The notes beneath the pieces were generated by a model. The model did no database searches. It saw nothing but the letters and a program-made list of their open reading frames with translations, and was not told where the DNA came from. Of a stretch of 26,183 nucleotides of DNA, positions 1 to 7,111 are shown one piece after another. Location of the stretch: assembly GCA_964571845.1 (NCBI GenBank), contig CAZNDM010000030.1, positions 1 through 26,183 on the forward strand, written 5' to 3'. Every line of letters begins with the position of its first letter. Position 1 is the first letter of the stretch. The DNA comes from WFZT01 sp964571845. Lineage in GTDB: Bacteria; Hydrothermota; Hydrothermia; B15-G9; WFZT01. The translations under genes were made by a program, and so were the position numbers.

Positions 1-51
1 TGCGGGAGATTCCACCACCCAAACTCCCCTCCTATTTACGAGAGAGGACAA

Positions 52-118
52 AGGGGAGGGAAATAAAATCCCTACCCGTTTTCCCCTGTCAGATCTGTTT
101 TTTCTCCTTTATCTTCTC
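52..118 (-). repeat. Degenerate interspersed repeat, copy B
   Basis: Read on the minus strand, this segment has the same order of short blocks as the copy at 266-327: a GGAGAAAA-like block, then CAGATCTGACAGGGGAAAA, then a block ending TTTATTTCCCTCCCC. It resembles copies on the plus strand at 14220-14277 and 14462-14530. The match is by eye and imperfect, so the boundaries are approximate. Confidence 0.4.
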
Positions 119-265
119 CCACACCGCTTGCGGCATGGAGAGTTGCTTTCTCCTCATACAAATTTGGAAAGACTACCTACCTCCTCCCACGAATATGAGA
201 AACTGCCAAAAATCCCTACCTTTGTGCCGGAGAAATCACACACACCTTATCTCCCACGAAGTGAA

Positions 266-327
266 AGGAGAACGAAAGCAATTCCTGCTTTCCTCTGTCA
301 AATCAGTTCTTTTCCTCCATAATCCTT
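266..327 (-). repeat. Degenerate interspersed repeat, copy A
   Basis: On the minus strand this segment starts AAGGATTATGGAGG, continues with GATTTGACAGAGGAAAGC and ends GTTCTCCT. The copy at 14462-14530 on the plus strand starts AAGGATTGAGGAG, continues GATTTGGCAGGGAGAAGC and ends TTCTCCT in the same order with small indels. The copies are therefore related although diverged. The repeat family is not one I recognise. Confidence 0.45.
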
Positions 328-708
328 CCCTACAGGACATCCGTCTTGTGAGGAAGGTCTCTACATAGTGCGGACAAATCCTGAGGTAGGAGGTGGGTGA
401 GTGTTTCTCTTACGGAAGTAAATGCACTGGAGAGGAAGTCAAAAAATCATAACTCCCTTTTACCCCAAATGAATTTTTTCGAATGCCCTCCCTTATATGG
501 AAGATCGCTCGGAAAATTCTTACTGGAAAGAAGAATGTAATTTTTTCTCATCACTGTGTTTGGCATTATGATGGATAATGGTGTGCCCTCCCATCAGTTC
601 CTTCCCATACAGCGCGAGGGGAGGTTGTAGGTGGGTAGGTACCTTTACCAATCAGGTGATAGGATGTGATCACTTAGTGCAATAAATTAGGGATTTGCCA
701 TAATGAGA

Positions 709-737
709 TTGAAAGGACGAATGGTGGACTTTTTACT
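709..737 (+). promoter_or_regulatory. Candidate promoter of the BNR-repeat gene
   Basis: A TTGAAA box (709-714) is followed after exactly 17 bases by TTTACT (732-737), a partial match to the housekeeping -35/-10 pair. It lies 30 bases upstream of the start codon at 768, which has a strong AAGGAGG ribosome binding site about 5 bases before it. The -10 is weak, so this is only a candidate. Confidence 0.35.
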
Positions 738-767
738 CAAATTAAGACAGTGTGAAAGGAGGTTAAA

Positions 768-2324
768 ATGGTCCCATTGTTTATGTTTTTAATGTTTTAC
801 AATCCCTCAAAGCCACTCGCTCTTTACAGCGTGGACGGAATGGTAGTTAAAGGTGCAAAGGATACAGTTGTTACCAATTTTCTGAACATAAGGATCAATA
901 GTGTGGTTACGAATATTCAGAATGAGGAGCAGATAATTATCAATCCACAGGATTCTATGAACATGGTTGCAGTGTGGAGAGACTTTCGGCTGGGTTACAG
1001 GCAGGTCGGTTTTGGATACACTTTTGATGGTGGTAATACCTGGCATGATACTCTCTTTGCCGGTACACCGTATTCATGGGATAGTGATCCCGGAATAACG
1101 GTTGATGACTCCGGATATTTTTATGCAGTTGTTCTGTCATTGCCGTCTAATGGATCCACATCCGGGATATTTGTGTTTAAGTCAACTAACGGGGGTATGA
1201 GCTGGGAGGGTCCCTATACAGTTATTGATGCTCATACAACAGCGTTTGAGGACAAAGAGTTAATTGCGGCGGATAATGTTTACAACTCCCCCTATAGGGG
1301 AAACCTGTATGTTGCATGGACGAGATTCTGGGATTATGTGAATGGAGGGATTAACTTTTCTCGGTCCGTGGATCGGGGGCTTAATTGGTCGTCACCCATA
1401 AGATTAAGCAGTATGACAACGGGAGTGCAATGGCCAGTTGTAACAGTTGGTGATTCAGGAGTTGTTTATGTGGGATGGTTGAACTACTCGGGAGGCAGGT
1501 TAGAACTTGTCAAATCTTACGATGGTGGTGAGACCTTCACATTACCATCGATGATTACACCGGCAAGAGGCGGATGGTTTGAAATCAACCCTTCACTACT
1601 TGTTATTTCATATCCAGCCCTTGCAACTGATGTGAGTCCAGTAAGCAGGTATAGGGGTAACCTTTATGTGGTTTATGTTGATTCCACGGACAGCAGCGGG
1701 ATGGATGTATTTTTTAGAAAATCCATTGATCAGGGGGAGAGCTGGACCGATCCTGTGAGGTTGAACGACGATCCCGAGGGTACGGGAACAGATCAGTTTC
1801 ATCCCTGGATAGATGTTGACCAGAACGGTGTGATTACCGTGATTTTTTACGATCGAAGAAACGATCCTGATAACCTGCTGATGGATATCTACATAACTCA
1901 ATCTTATGATGGAGGAGAGACATGGACACCCAATGTGAGGGTTACATCGGTTTCGAGCAATCCAGCTGCCTTGAAATCTGGTTTGATTGGGGAGTATATC
2001 GGCCTTGACACCTGGAATGGAAGACCTTTTATGGTATGGACTGATACACGCGAGGGGTCGCAGGATGTATATTTTGGAAAGGATACAACTTTCACGCTTG
2101 TAGGTGAATCAGACAATTTATGCGGCTCGCTATTGAAGAGTTCAATTGTTAAGAATGTCGTGGAGTTAAGTTTTTTACCACAATTCCCGGTTATGGTATT
2201 CAGAAGTGACGGCAGACTCGTCATGATATCGAGGAAAAGGGTAATAGATTTCAGTGGATATCCTTCAGGTTTTTACATTTTGAGGGCGGGGAAGAGGATC
2301 GAGAAGTTTTTAAAGCTAAAATAG
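768..2324 (+). CDS. Secreted BNR/sialidase-fold beta-propeller protein
   Basis: The 518-residue protein has six Asp-box (BNR) motifs of the form S-x-D-x-G-x-T-W, at about residues 85-92, 139-146, 200-207, 250-257, 319-326 and 379-386, so it is a sialidase-like six-bladed beta-propeller. A short hydrophobic N-terminus (about residues 3-11) suggests export. The last roughly 50 residues, with SDGRLV and YPSGFYILRAG, resemble a shortened version of the sorting-type beta-domain found at the ends of the C25 and M14 peptidases in this window. Asp boxes are structural, and I do not see a convincing sialidase active-site arginine triad, so glycan hydrolysis is not claimed; a carbohydrate-binding or surface role is equally possible. 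The start is supported by an AAGGAGG site immediately upstream. The next gene follows on the same strand after about 50 bases. Confidence 0.8.
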   Translation: MVPLFMFLMFYNPSKPLALYSVDGMVVKGAKDTVVTNFLNIRINSVVTNIQNEEQIIINPQDSMNMVAVWRDFRLGYRQVGFGYTFDGGNTWHDTLFAGTPYSWDSDPGITVDDSGYFYAVVLSLPSNGSTSGIFVFKSTNGGMSWEGPYTVIDAHTTAFEDKELIAADNVYNSPYRGNLYVAWTRFWDYVNGGINFSRSVDRGLNWSSPIRLSSMTTGVQWPVVTVGDSGVVYVGWLNYSGGRLELVKSYDGGETFTLPSMITPARGGWFEINPSLLVISYPALATDVSPVSRYRGNLYVVYVDSTDSSGMDVFFRKSIDQGESWTDPVRLNDDPEGTGTDQFHPWIDVDQNGVITVIFYDRRNDPDNLLMDIYITQSYDGGETWTPNVRVTSVSSNPAALKSGLIGEYIGLDTWNGRPFMVWTDTREGSQDVYFGKDTTFTLVGESDNLCGSLLKSSIVKNVVELSFLPQFPVMVFRSDGRLVMISRKRVIDFSGYPSGFYILRAGKRIEKFLKLK

Positions 2325-2378
2325 ACTATTTTTTAAAATTCCTTGAATGTTCATAGAATACGGATTTATTCTAAAGCT

Positions 2379-4388
2379 ATGAGCTATTTGAAGGGCAAGG
2401 TAATAGTGATTGATCCGGGTCATGGTGGAGAAGCCACAGGGGCGATTGGCCCTACGGGTTTGATGGAAAAGGATGTGAATCTTCAGGTTGCCTTCCATCT
2501 CAGGGACATGTTGAAGAATAGCGGTGCTACGGTAATCCTGACAAGAGACGGAGACTATGATATACCACTTGATGAGCGAGTAAAGATTGCCGTTGAAAAT
2601 AAGGCTGATATTTTTATATCAATCCATCATAATGCCAATTCGGCTGGAGATAGGAGCATAAACAGGACAGAGATATACTGTAAGTATGAATTTGGATCGC
2701 CATCCTTTGATTTTGCATATATTTTGATGAGAAAGTTCCATGAAAAATTTGGTTTACAGGTTATTCCTCCCCTACCTGCCATGTACAGGGTGTTAAAAAA
2801 CCCCACACCTGTTTCCATTCTCGGTGAGGCATCTTACATAATCAATCCAGAAGAGGAAGAGAGGTTGAAGAGAGACGATTACAGAAGGCTGGAGGCATCT
2901 GTATATTATGAAGCGCTCATTGAATATGCGGAGAGGGGATTCCCCTATGTAGAGAAACTCGACATTGAGAAGAACAGTGTTGTTCGCGGGGTATTAAAGA
3001 GCGATTATACGATAGATCTTGATACAATTGAGTTGATGCTGGACAACCAGCCCCTTGAGTATGATGTTTCACGTGAAACGGGTGTGCTCGTTGCTGCTCT
3101 TCCAGAAAATATCTCAAACGGAGAGCACAGGTTGACGCTTAGTTTTAGAAACATAAAAGGAAATATTTCACCCAGAGCAGAAAAAAAGTTCACCATAAGG
3201 AGACCGGTATCCTCTTTTTCAATAACCACATATCCTGAGAAAACAGATGGTCTTGCTCTTGTTACATTTACTTTTTTTGATGCACTCGGTGTACCTGTCG
3301 CAGAAGGTACGAGGGTTTATGTAAAATTAAAGGAGGGGCAGATCCTCCACGAAGAAAAGTTTGTAGGGAAAGATGGCAGGCTAAGGGCTGTCGTGGATCT
3401 GAAACATCCAGAGATATACATCTATTCTGACAATTTTGAAGGAAGGGGAATGGTAATCCTATCCCGGAAGGATGAGATTGTCGTTACACGTGTGGTTAAT
3501 GAGCTCACAGGAGAGCCTGTTGAAGGTGTTCGTGCCGAGTTTAAAGATGGGCAGGTAGAGTATTCGAACTTTGGAGGCTTTATTTTTCTCAAGAAGGATA
3601 GGTTGAGGAAGCTTCCTATGCGACTTTCAAAAGAGGGATACTACGAGAGGAAAATTCAGAGTTTCAGAGAAGAAGTGAAGATAAAGCCAAAATTTGGCGG
3701 GGTGTTGCTGAATAAAAAAATAGTGATAGACCCACAGTACGGCGGATTTGAAAAGGGTTTGGTCAAAAAACCTTACCACGAATCCCTGATAAATTTGAAG
3801 TTTGCTTATGATTTGAAAAAGATGTTAGAACACGGCGGAGCAGAGGTATTGCTAACGCGTTATGACGATGAAACAACGGTGAACGAGGTAGAAAGGGTGA
3901 AATTTATCATGGAAGAGAATCCTGACCTTTTGATAACTGTTGCTCACCACAATCCGTATCTCGTTGATGATGGAGGTGCGTTCCATTATTATCGCGACTT
4001 TAAGAGCAAGGAGCTGGCTGAACTCGCTGTCCGGTATCTCAAAGAAGTTCTTGATCTTGAAAAGGTGAAACTTGCCGATTGGTCCTCCTACCTCATGATA
4101 CATCCCAAGCCTCCAAGGATCTATGTGATTCCCAAAAACATGAAAAAATTTGAAATTAAAAATCTTACAAGTCTGAAAGCAGAGGCACTCGCTGTTTTCC
4201 TCGCAGTCCTTGAGTTTTTTGGATTTAAAAAATTTAAAATCAGGAAGGGTATAGCAGAAAAGGACGGGCAGATTCTCGTTGACCATCCCGTCTCTTCAAT
4301 TACAGGGATAAGAACATTTACTGATGAAAATGGCAGGTATGTCATAGCCCTGTTTGAAGGGGAAAAGAATCCTTTTGAAAATGGGTGA
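2379..4388 (+). CDS. Tandem-domain N-acetylmuramoyl-L-alanine amidase
   Basis: This is a peptidoglycan amidase (Amidase_3 family, zinc-dependent, cleaving the bond between MurNAc and L-Ala). Counting from the longer frame that opens with TTG at 2343, domain 1 (about residues 17-195) has the expected ligands H27 in DPGHGG, E42 and H95 in SIHHN, and a catalytic-type E162 in GEASYIINPEE. Residues 200-450 are beta-rich, Ig-like/carboxypeptidase-regulatory-like spacers. A second Amidase_3-like domain (about 455-630) reads DPQYGG, with Tyr466 replacing the first zinc His; it keeps E480 and H535 and has no equivalent of the catalytic Glu. That domain is probably inactive and may bind peptidoglycan. 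The family usually has one such domain. I prefer ATG at 2379 (residue 13 of the long frame); neither start has a clear ribosome binding site, and neither gives a signal peptide. The 3' end overlaps dprA by 8 bases. Confidence 0.88.
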   Translation: MSYLKGKVIVIDPGHGGEATGAIGPTGLMEKDVNLQVAFHLRDMLKNSGATVILTRDGDYDIPLDERVKIAVENKADIFISIHHNANSAGDRSINRTEIYCKYEFGSPSFDFAYILMRKFHEKFGLQVIPPLPAMYRVLKNPTPVSILGEASYIINPEEEERLKRDDYRRLEASVYYEALIEYAERGFPYVEKLDIEKNSVVRGVLKSDYTIDLDTIELMLDNQPLEYDVSRETGVLVAALPENISNGEHRLTLSFRNIKGNISPRAEKKFTIRRPVSSFSITTYPEKTDGLALVTFTFFDALGVPVAEGTRVYVKLKEGQILHEEKFVGKDGRLRAVVDLKHPEIYIYSDNFEGRGMVILSRKDEIVVTRVVNELTGEPVEGVRAEFKDGQVEYSNFGGFIFLKKDRLRKLPMRLSKEGYYERKIQSFREEVKIKPKFGGVLLNKKIVIDPQYGGFEKGLVKKPYHESLINLKFAYDLKKMLEHGGAEVLLTRYDDETTVNEVERVKFIMEENPDLLITVAHHNPYLVDDGGAFHYYRDFKSKELAELAVRYLKEVLDLEKVKLADWSSYLMIHPKPPRIYVIPKNMKKFEIKNLTSLKAEALAVFLAVLEFFGFKKFKIRKGIAEKDGQILVDHPVSSITGIRTFTDENGRYVIALFEGEKNPFENG

Positions 4389-5439
4389 ACTTCTTTTCTG
4401 TGTAAGTCTTTTCCTTGTTAAGGGGGTGGGACCCGCGCGGTTTCGTATGCTAATTGATGAATTTGGCTCCCCTGAAAATGTTTTTACTGCTGATCCAAAG
4501 AAGTTGAGAAGATTTTTACCTGAAAAAACTGTTCGGGAGCTGAAGCAGTTTGATCACAAAATTTCTGAAAAAATCATCAAGAAGACGGACCTGATTGGAG
4601 CAAAGATAATCTGCCTCAATTTTCCCGAGTATCCCGAGAAATTAAAGCCTTTTAGCTACTCCCCTCCCCTGCTCTGGGTTAAAGGAGATCTTAACTGTCT
4701 CAACGGTATTACAATTGGTGTTGTTGGCACAAGGAAACCGAGCCTGTACGGTATAAGGATGACAAAGAAGATAGTTGAGGCACTTGTTGAAGCTGGATTT
4801 GTGATCATTTCTGGGGGTGCATACGGAATAGACACCGTAGCACACAGGACAGCCCTTGAATCGGGAGGCAAAACCATTGCCATCCTTGGCTCAGGTCTTG
4901 ATGTTCCCTATCCGGCGAGAAATAAAAAACTATTTGAGGAAATCTCCCGAAGCGGTGCTGTCATCAGCGAGTATCCACCAGGGACAGGTCCCAACGCAGA
5001 GAATTTTCCGAGGAGAAATCGGATAATCAGTGCACTGTCGGACGCATTATTGGTTATGGAAGCTGGGGCAAGTTCAGGTGCACTCCTGACGGCAAGATGG
5101 GCTCTTGATCAGGGAAAAGAAATTTTTTCTTTGCCCGGTCCCATTGATTCGGAAAAATCTACGGGCACTAACCGGTTGATCAAAGAAGGTGCCAGAATAA
5201 TTACTGATGTTGAAGATATTCTTGAAGAATTTGGACTTGGATCAGTGAAAACAAAGTCTGTAAGTTTAAGTCCACAGGAGCAGAGAGTTTATGAAAAACT
5301 CAGTAACGAGCCTGTTCATATTGACAGGTTGCTCATTGAGCTCGAGATGGATATCACGGAACTTTTAAGTATTCTTCTCGGTCTTGAGCTTAAGGGTCTT
5401 GTGCAGCAGATACCGGGAAAGTATTATGTGAAATTATGA
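4381..5439 (+). CDS. dprA: DNA processing protein DprA
   Basis: DprA (Smf) binds incoming single-stranded DNA during natural transformation and loads RecA. With the ATG start the protein is 352 residues, normal for the family. The N-terminal helical part carries a GVGPARFRMLIDEFGS helix-hairpin-helix-like segment (residues 15-30). The Rossmann-like core shows GTRKPS (116-121), SGGAYGID (144-151), FPRRNRIISALS (209-220) and EAGASSGAL (227-235), all family hallmarks. The C-terminal 58 residues form the small winged-helix domain found in many DprA proteins. An upstream TTG at 4354 would add nine residues; ATG at 4381 fits the usual DprA N-terminus better. It overlaps the amidase stop by 8 bases and the kinase start by 4, so translational coupling is likely. 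No other competence gene is in the window. Confidence 0.95.
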   Translation: MGELLFCVSLFLVKGVGPARFRMLIDEFGSPENVFTADPKKLRRFLPEKTVRELKQFDHKISEKIIKKTDLIGAKIICLNFPEYPEKLKPFSYSPPLLWVKGDLNCLNGITIGVVGTRKPSLYGIRMTKKIVEALVEAGFVIISGGAYGIDTVAHRTALESGGKTIAILGSGLDVPYPARNKKLFEEISRSGAVISEYPPGTGPNAENFPRRNRIISALSDALLVMEAGASSGALLTARWALDQGKEIFSLPGPIDSEKSTGTNRLIKEGARIITDVEDILEEFGLGSVKTKSVSLSPQEQRVYEKLSNEPVHIDRLLIELEMDITELLSILLGLELKGLVQQIPGKYYVKL

Positions 5440-6335
5440 AAAGAGTGGTACTCATCGGTTCCGTCGTAATTGATACCATTAAAACCTACAGCGGGGATGT
5501 TTATAGATCTCCTGGTGGCATTACTTACACTCTTGTTGGCCTTGCGAAGTTGTTACCGGATTATGAAATTTTACCTGTTACACATGTTGGAAAAGAAGAT
5601 CTTGGATTTTTTGAAGACCTGGCAAAGAAATTCCCCAATATTTCACTTCATGGGATCACTGTAGTTGAGAAGTCCAATTACAACGTCCTCGAATATTTAA
5701 CAAAGGAGGAAAGAGTAGAATTTTTCAGGCAAAACACACCGGGAATTAAGTTTGAGGATGTTTACCCCTTTCTCAAAGCAGAAGCCGTTTATGTAAATTA
5801 CATCAAGAATGACGATTTTGCATTGCCTCATTTAAGATCTCTATCCAGCTATTTTAGAGAAGGGATTATTTATGTGGATGTGCACAGTTTGATCAGGAAG
5901 GTCAAGGATGATGGGAGTTTTGTCCCCTACCCCTATTCTGGCTGGCAATCTCTTGTCCAATACGCTGATTTTATTCAGATGAATCTTGAGGAGGCAAAGT
6001 TTTTCACAGGGTTTGATGTTGAAGACAGGAGTCTTTTGAAGAATCTTATTGCTATGATTTTGATAAATGGTCCGCGTGGGGTCAGTATTACTATGGGAAA
6101 AGATGGGGTTCTGGCAGGGATGAGAGAAAATACAAACATGCAGATTAGAACCTATGAGGCAGAGAAGGTTGAGACAAAGGACCCGACAGGTTGTGGGGAC
6201 ATTTATGGTGCTGCTGTTCTTTCCGGAGTATTAAAAGGTCTTAACTTTTTCGAGGCAGTTAAACATGCCGTAAAAATAGCTTCAGAGAAGGCGAGGATGA
6301 CACTTGAAGAATTTATAAATTTCACCATAAACTAA
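5436..6335 (+). CDS. PfkB-family (ribokinase-like) sugar or nucleoside kinase
   Basis: The 299-residue protein is a ribokinase-fold kinase that transfers phosphate from ATP to a hydroxyl group of a sugar or nucleoside. The N-terminal signature with the GG pair is at SPGGITYT (25-32). The C-terminal PfkB signature DPTGCGDIYGAA (249-260) contains the catalytic base Asp255 and the anion-hole glycines, and GPRGVSITMGKDGV (212-225) is the usual strand before it. The substrate cannot be told from sequence. The start codon overlaps the dprA stop in an ATGA arrangement, and the next gene begins 4 bases after this stop, so it belongs to the same transcription unit. Its link to DNA uptake or envelope functions is unknown. 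Confidence 0.88.
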   Translation: MKRVVLIGSVVIDTIKTYSGDVYRSPGGITYTLVGLAKLLPDYEILPVTHVGKEDLGFFEDLAKKFPNISLHGITVVEKSNYNVLEYLTKEERVEFFRQNTPGIKFEDVYPFLKAEAVYVNYIKNDDFALPHLRSLSSYFREGIIYVDVHSLIRKVKDDGSFVPYPYSGWQSLVQYADFIQMNLEEAKFFTGFDVEDRSLLKNLIAMILINGPRGVSITMGKDGVLAGMRENTNMQIRTYEAEKVETKDPTGCGDIYGAAVLSGVLKGLNFFEAVKHAVKIASEKARMTLEEFINFTIN

Positions 6336-6339
6336 GATT

Positions 6340-7104
6340 ATGAGAAGATTAGCCTGGTTGGTTTCGATGTTTGTTTTCATAACAGCGTGTCAAACAGTGC
6401 CGTACACCCATAGAAAATCCCTCGTTTTGATACCGCAATCGCTTGAACTCGAACTCGGCTTGAACACTTACAGGGAAATATTGAAAAAGTCCAGAGTTTC
6501 CAGGAACAGAAAATACAACGAGATGTTGAATAGAGTGGGTAGAAGAATTGCGAGAGTAGCTAACAGACCCCAGTACAGATGGGAATTTAAGGTATTGAAA
6601 GATGACAGGGTTCTCAATGCATTTTGCCTGCCCGGCGGTAAGATAGCGGTCTATACTGGTTTAATGAAACTTGTTTCAAACGATGCAGAGCTTGCTACTG
6701 TTGTCGGTCACGAAGTTGGGCACGCAATAGCACGACACGGCGCTGAGAGAATGTCGCACCTATTGCTTGTTCAGCTTGGTGGTATGGCTCTACAGGAGGC
6801 ACTCAAAAAGAAGCCGCACAAGACCGTTCAACTTGCAATGATCGCTTATGGTGTTGGTACAACGCTCGGGATTGTACTACCCTACTCCCGATTGCAGGAG
6901 TATGAGGCTGATCGGATTGGCTTAATACTGATGGCAAAGGCGGGGTACGACCCTCATGCTGCTTTGAGTTTCTGGCAAAAGATGTATAGAAGATTTAAAG
7001 GAAAAGAGCCCCCTGAATTTCTGTCCACCCATCCACTCACTAAACACAGGATAGAAAGGATTAAGAAACTTATCCCGGAGGCTATGAGATATTACCGACG
7101 GTAG
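6340..7104 (+). CDS. M48 family metalloprotease, predicted lipoprotein
   Basis: This 254-residue zinc peptidase is of the LoiP/BepA type that acts in outer-membrane quality control. The N-terminus is a lipoprotein signal with lipobox ITAC, lipid Cys at residue 17. The catalytic motif HEVGHAIARH has zinc ligands H124 and H128 and catalytic E125; the third ligand is E188 in EYEADRIG. The terminal STHPLTKHRIERI segment is typical of the family. No C-terminal TPR repeats are present, so it is the short LoiP/YcaL-like form rather than BepA. It is the last gene of the plus-strand unit and converges on the cytochrome gene with only 7 bases between the stop codons. Confidence 0.92.
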   Translation: MRRLAWLVSMFVFITACQTVPYTHRKSLVLIPQSLELELGLNTYREILKKSRVSRNRKYNEMLNRVGRRIARVANRPQYRWEFKVLKDDRVLNAFCLPGGKIAVYTGLMKLVSNDAELATVVGHEVGHAIARHGAERMSHLLLVQLGGMALQEALKKKPHKTVQLAMIAYGVGTTLGIVLPYSRLQEYEADRIGLILMAKAGYDPHAALSFWQKMYRRFKGKEPPEFLSTHPLTKHRIERIKKLIPEAMRYYRR

Positions 7105-7111
7105 GTTATTT

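Larger units (their letters stand above)
1..767. other. Non-coding region with degenerate repeats
   Basis: No convincing gene is present. The short open frames here overlap one another, lack ribosome binding sites and have proline/serine/basic-rich translations typical of chance ORFs. The first 330 bases contain diverged repeats, listed separately, and short exact direct repeats: CTCCCACGAA at 184-193 and 251-260, and AAAATCCCTACC at 65-76 and 209-220. The stretch 380-700 shows no structure that I can interpret. The last 60 bases hold the likely promoter of the BNR-repeat gene. Confidence 0.7.

Noticed and set aside
128..368. Two overlapping short open frames at the left end
   Set aside because: They overlap in different frames, lie over the degenerate repeats and have low-complexity translations with no start signals.
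1..380. Repeats as a CRISPR array
   Set aside because: The units are long, diverged and irregularly spaced, with no constant repeat plus unique spacer pattern, and no cas genes are present.
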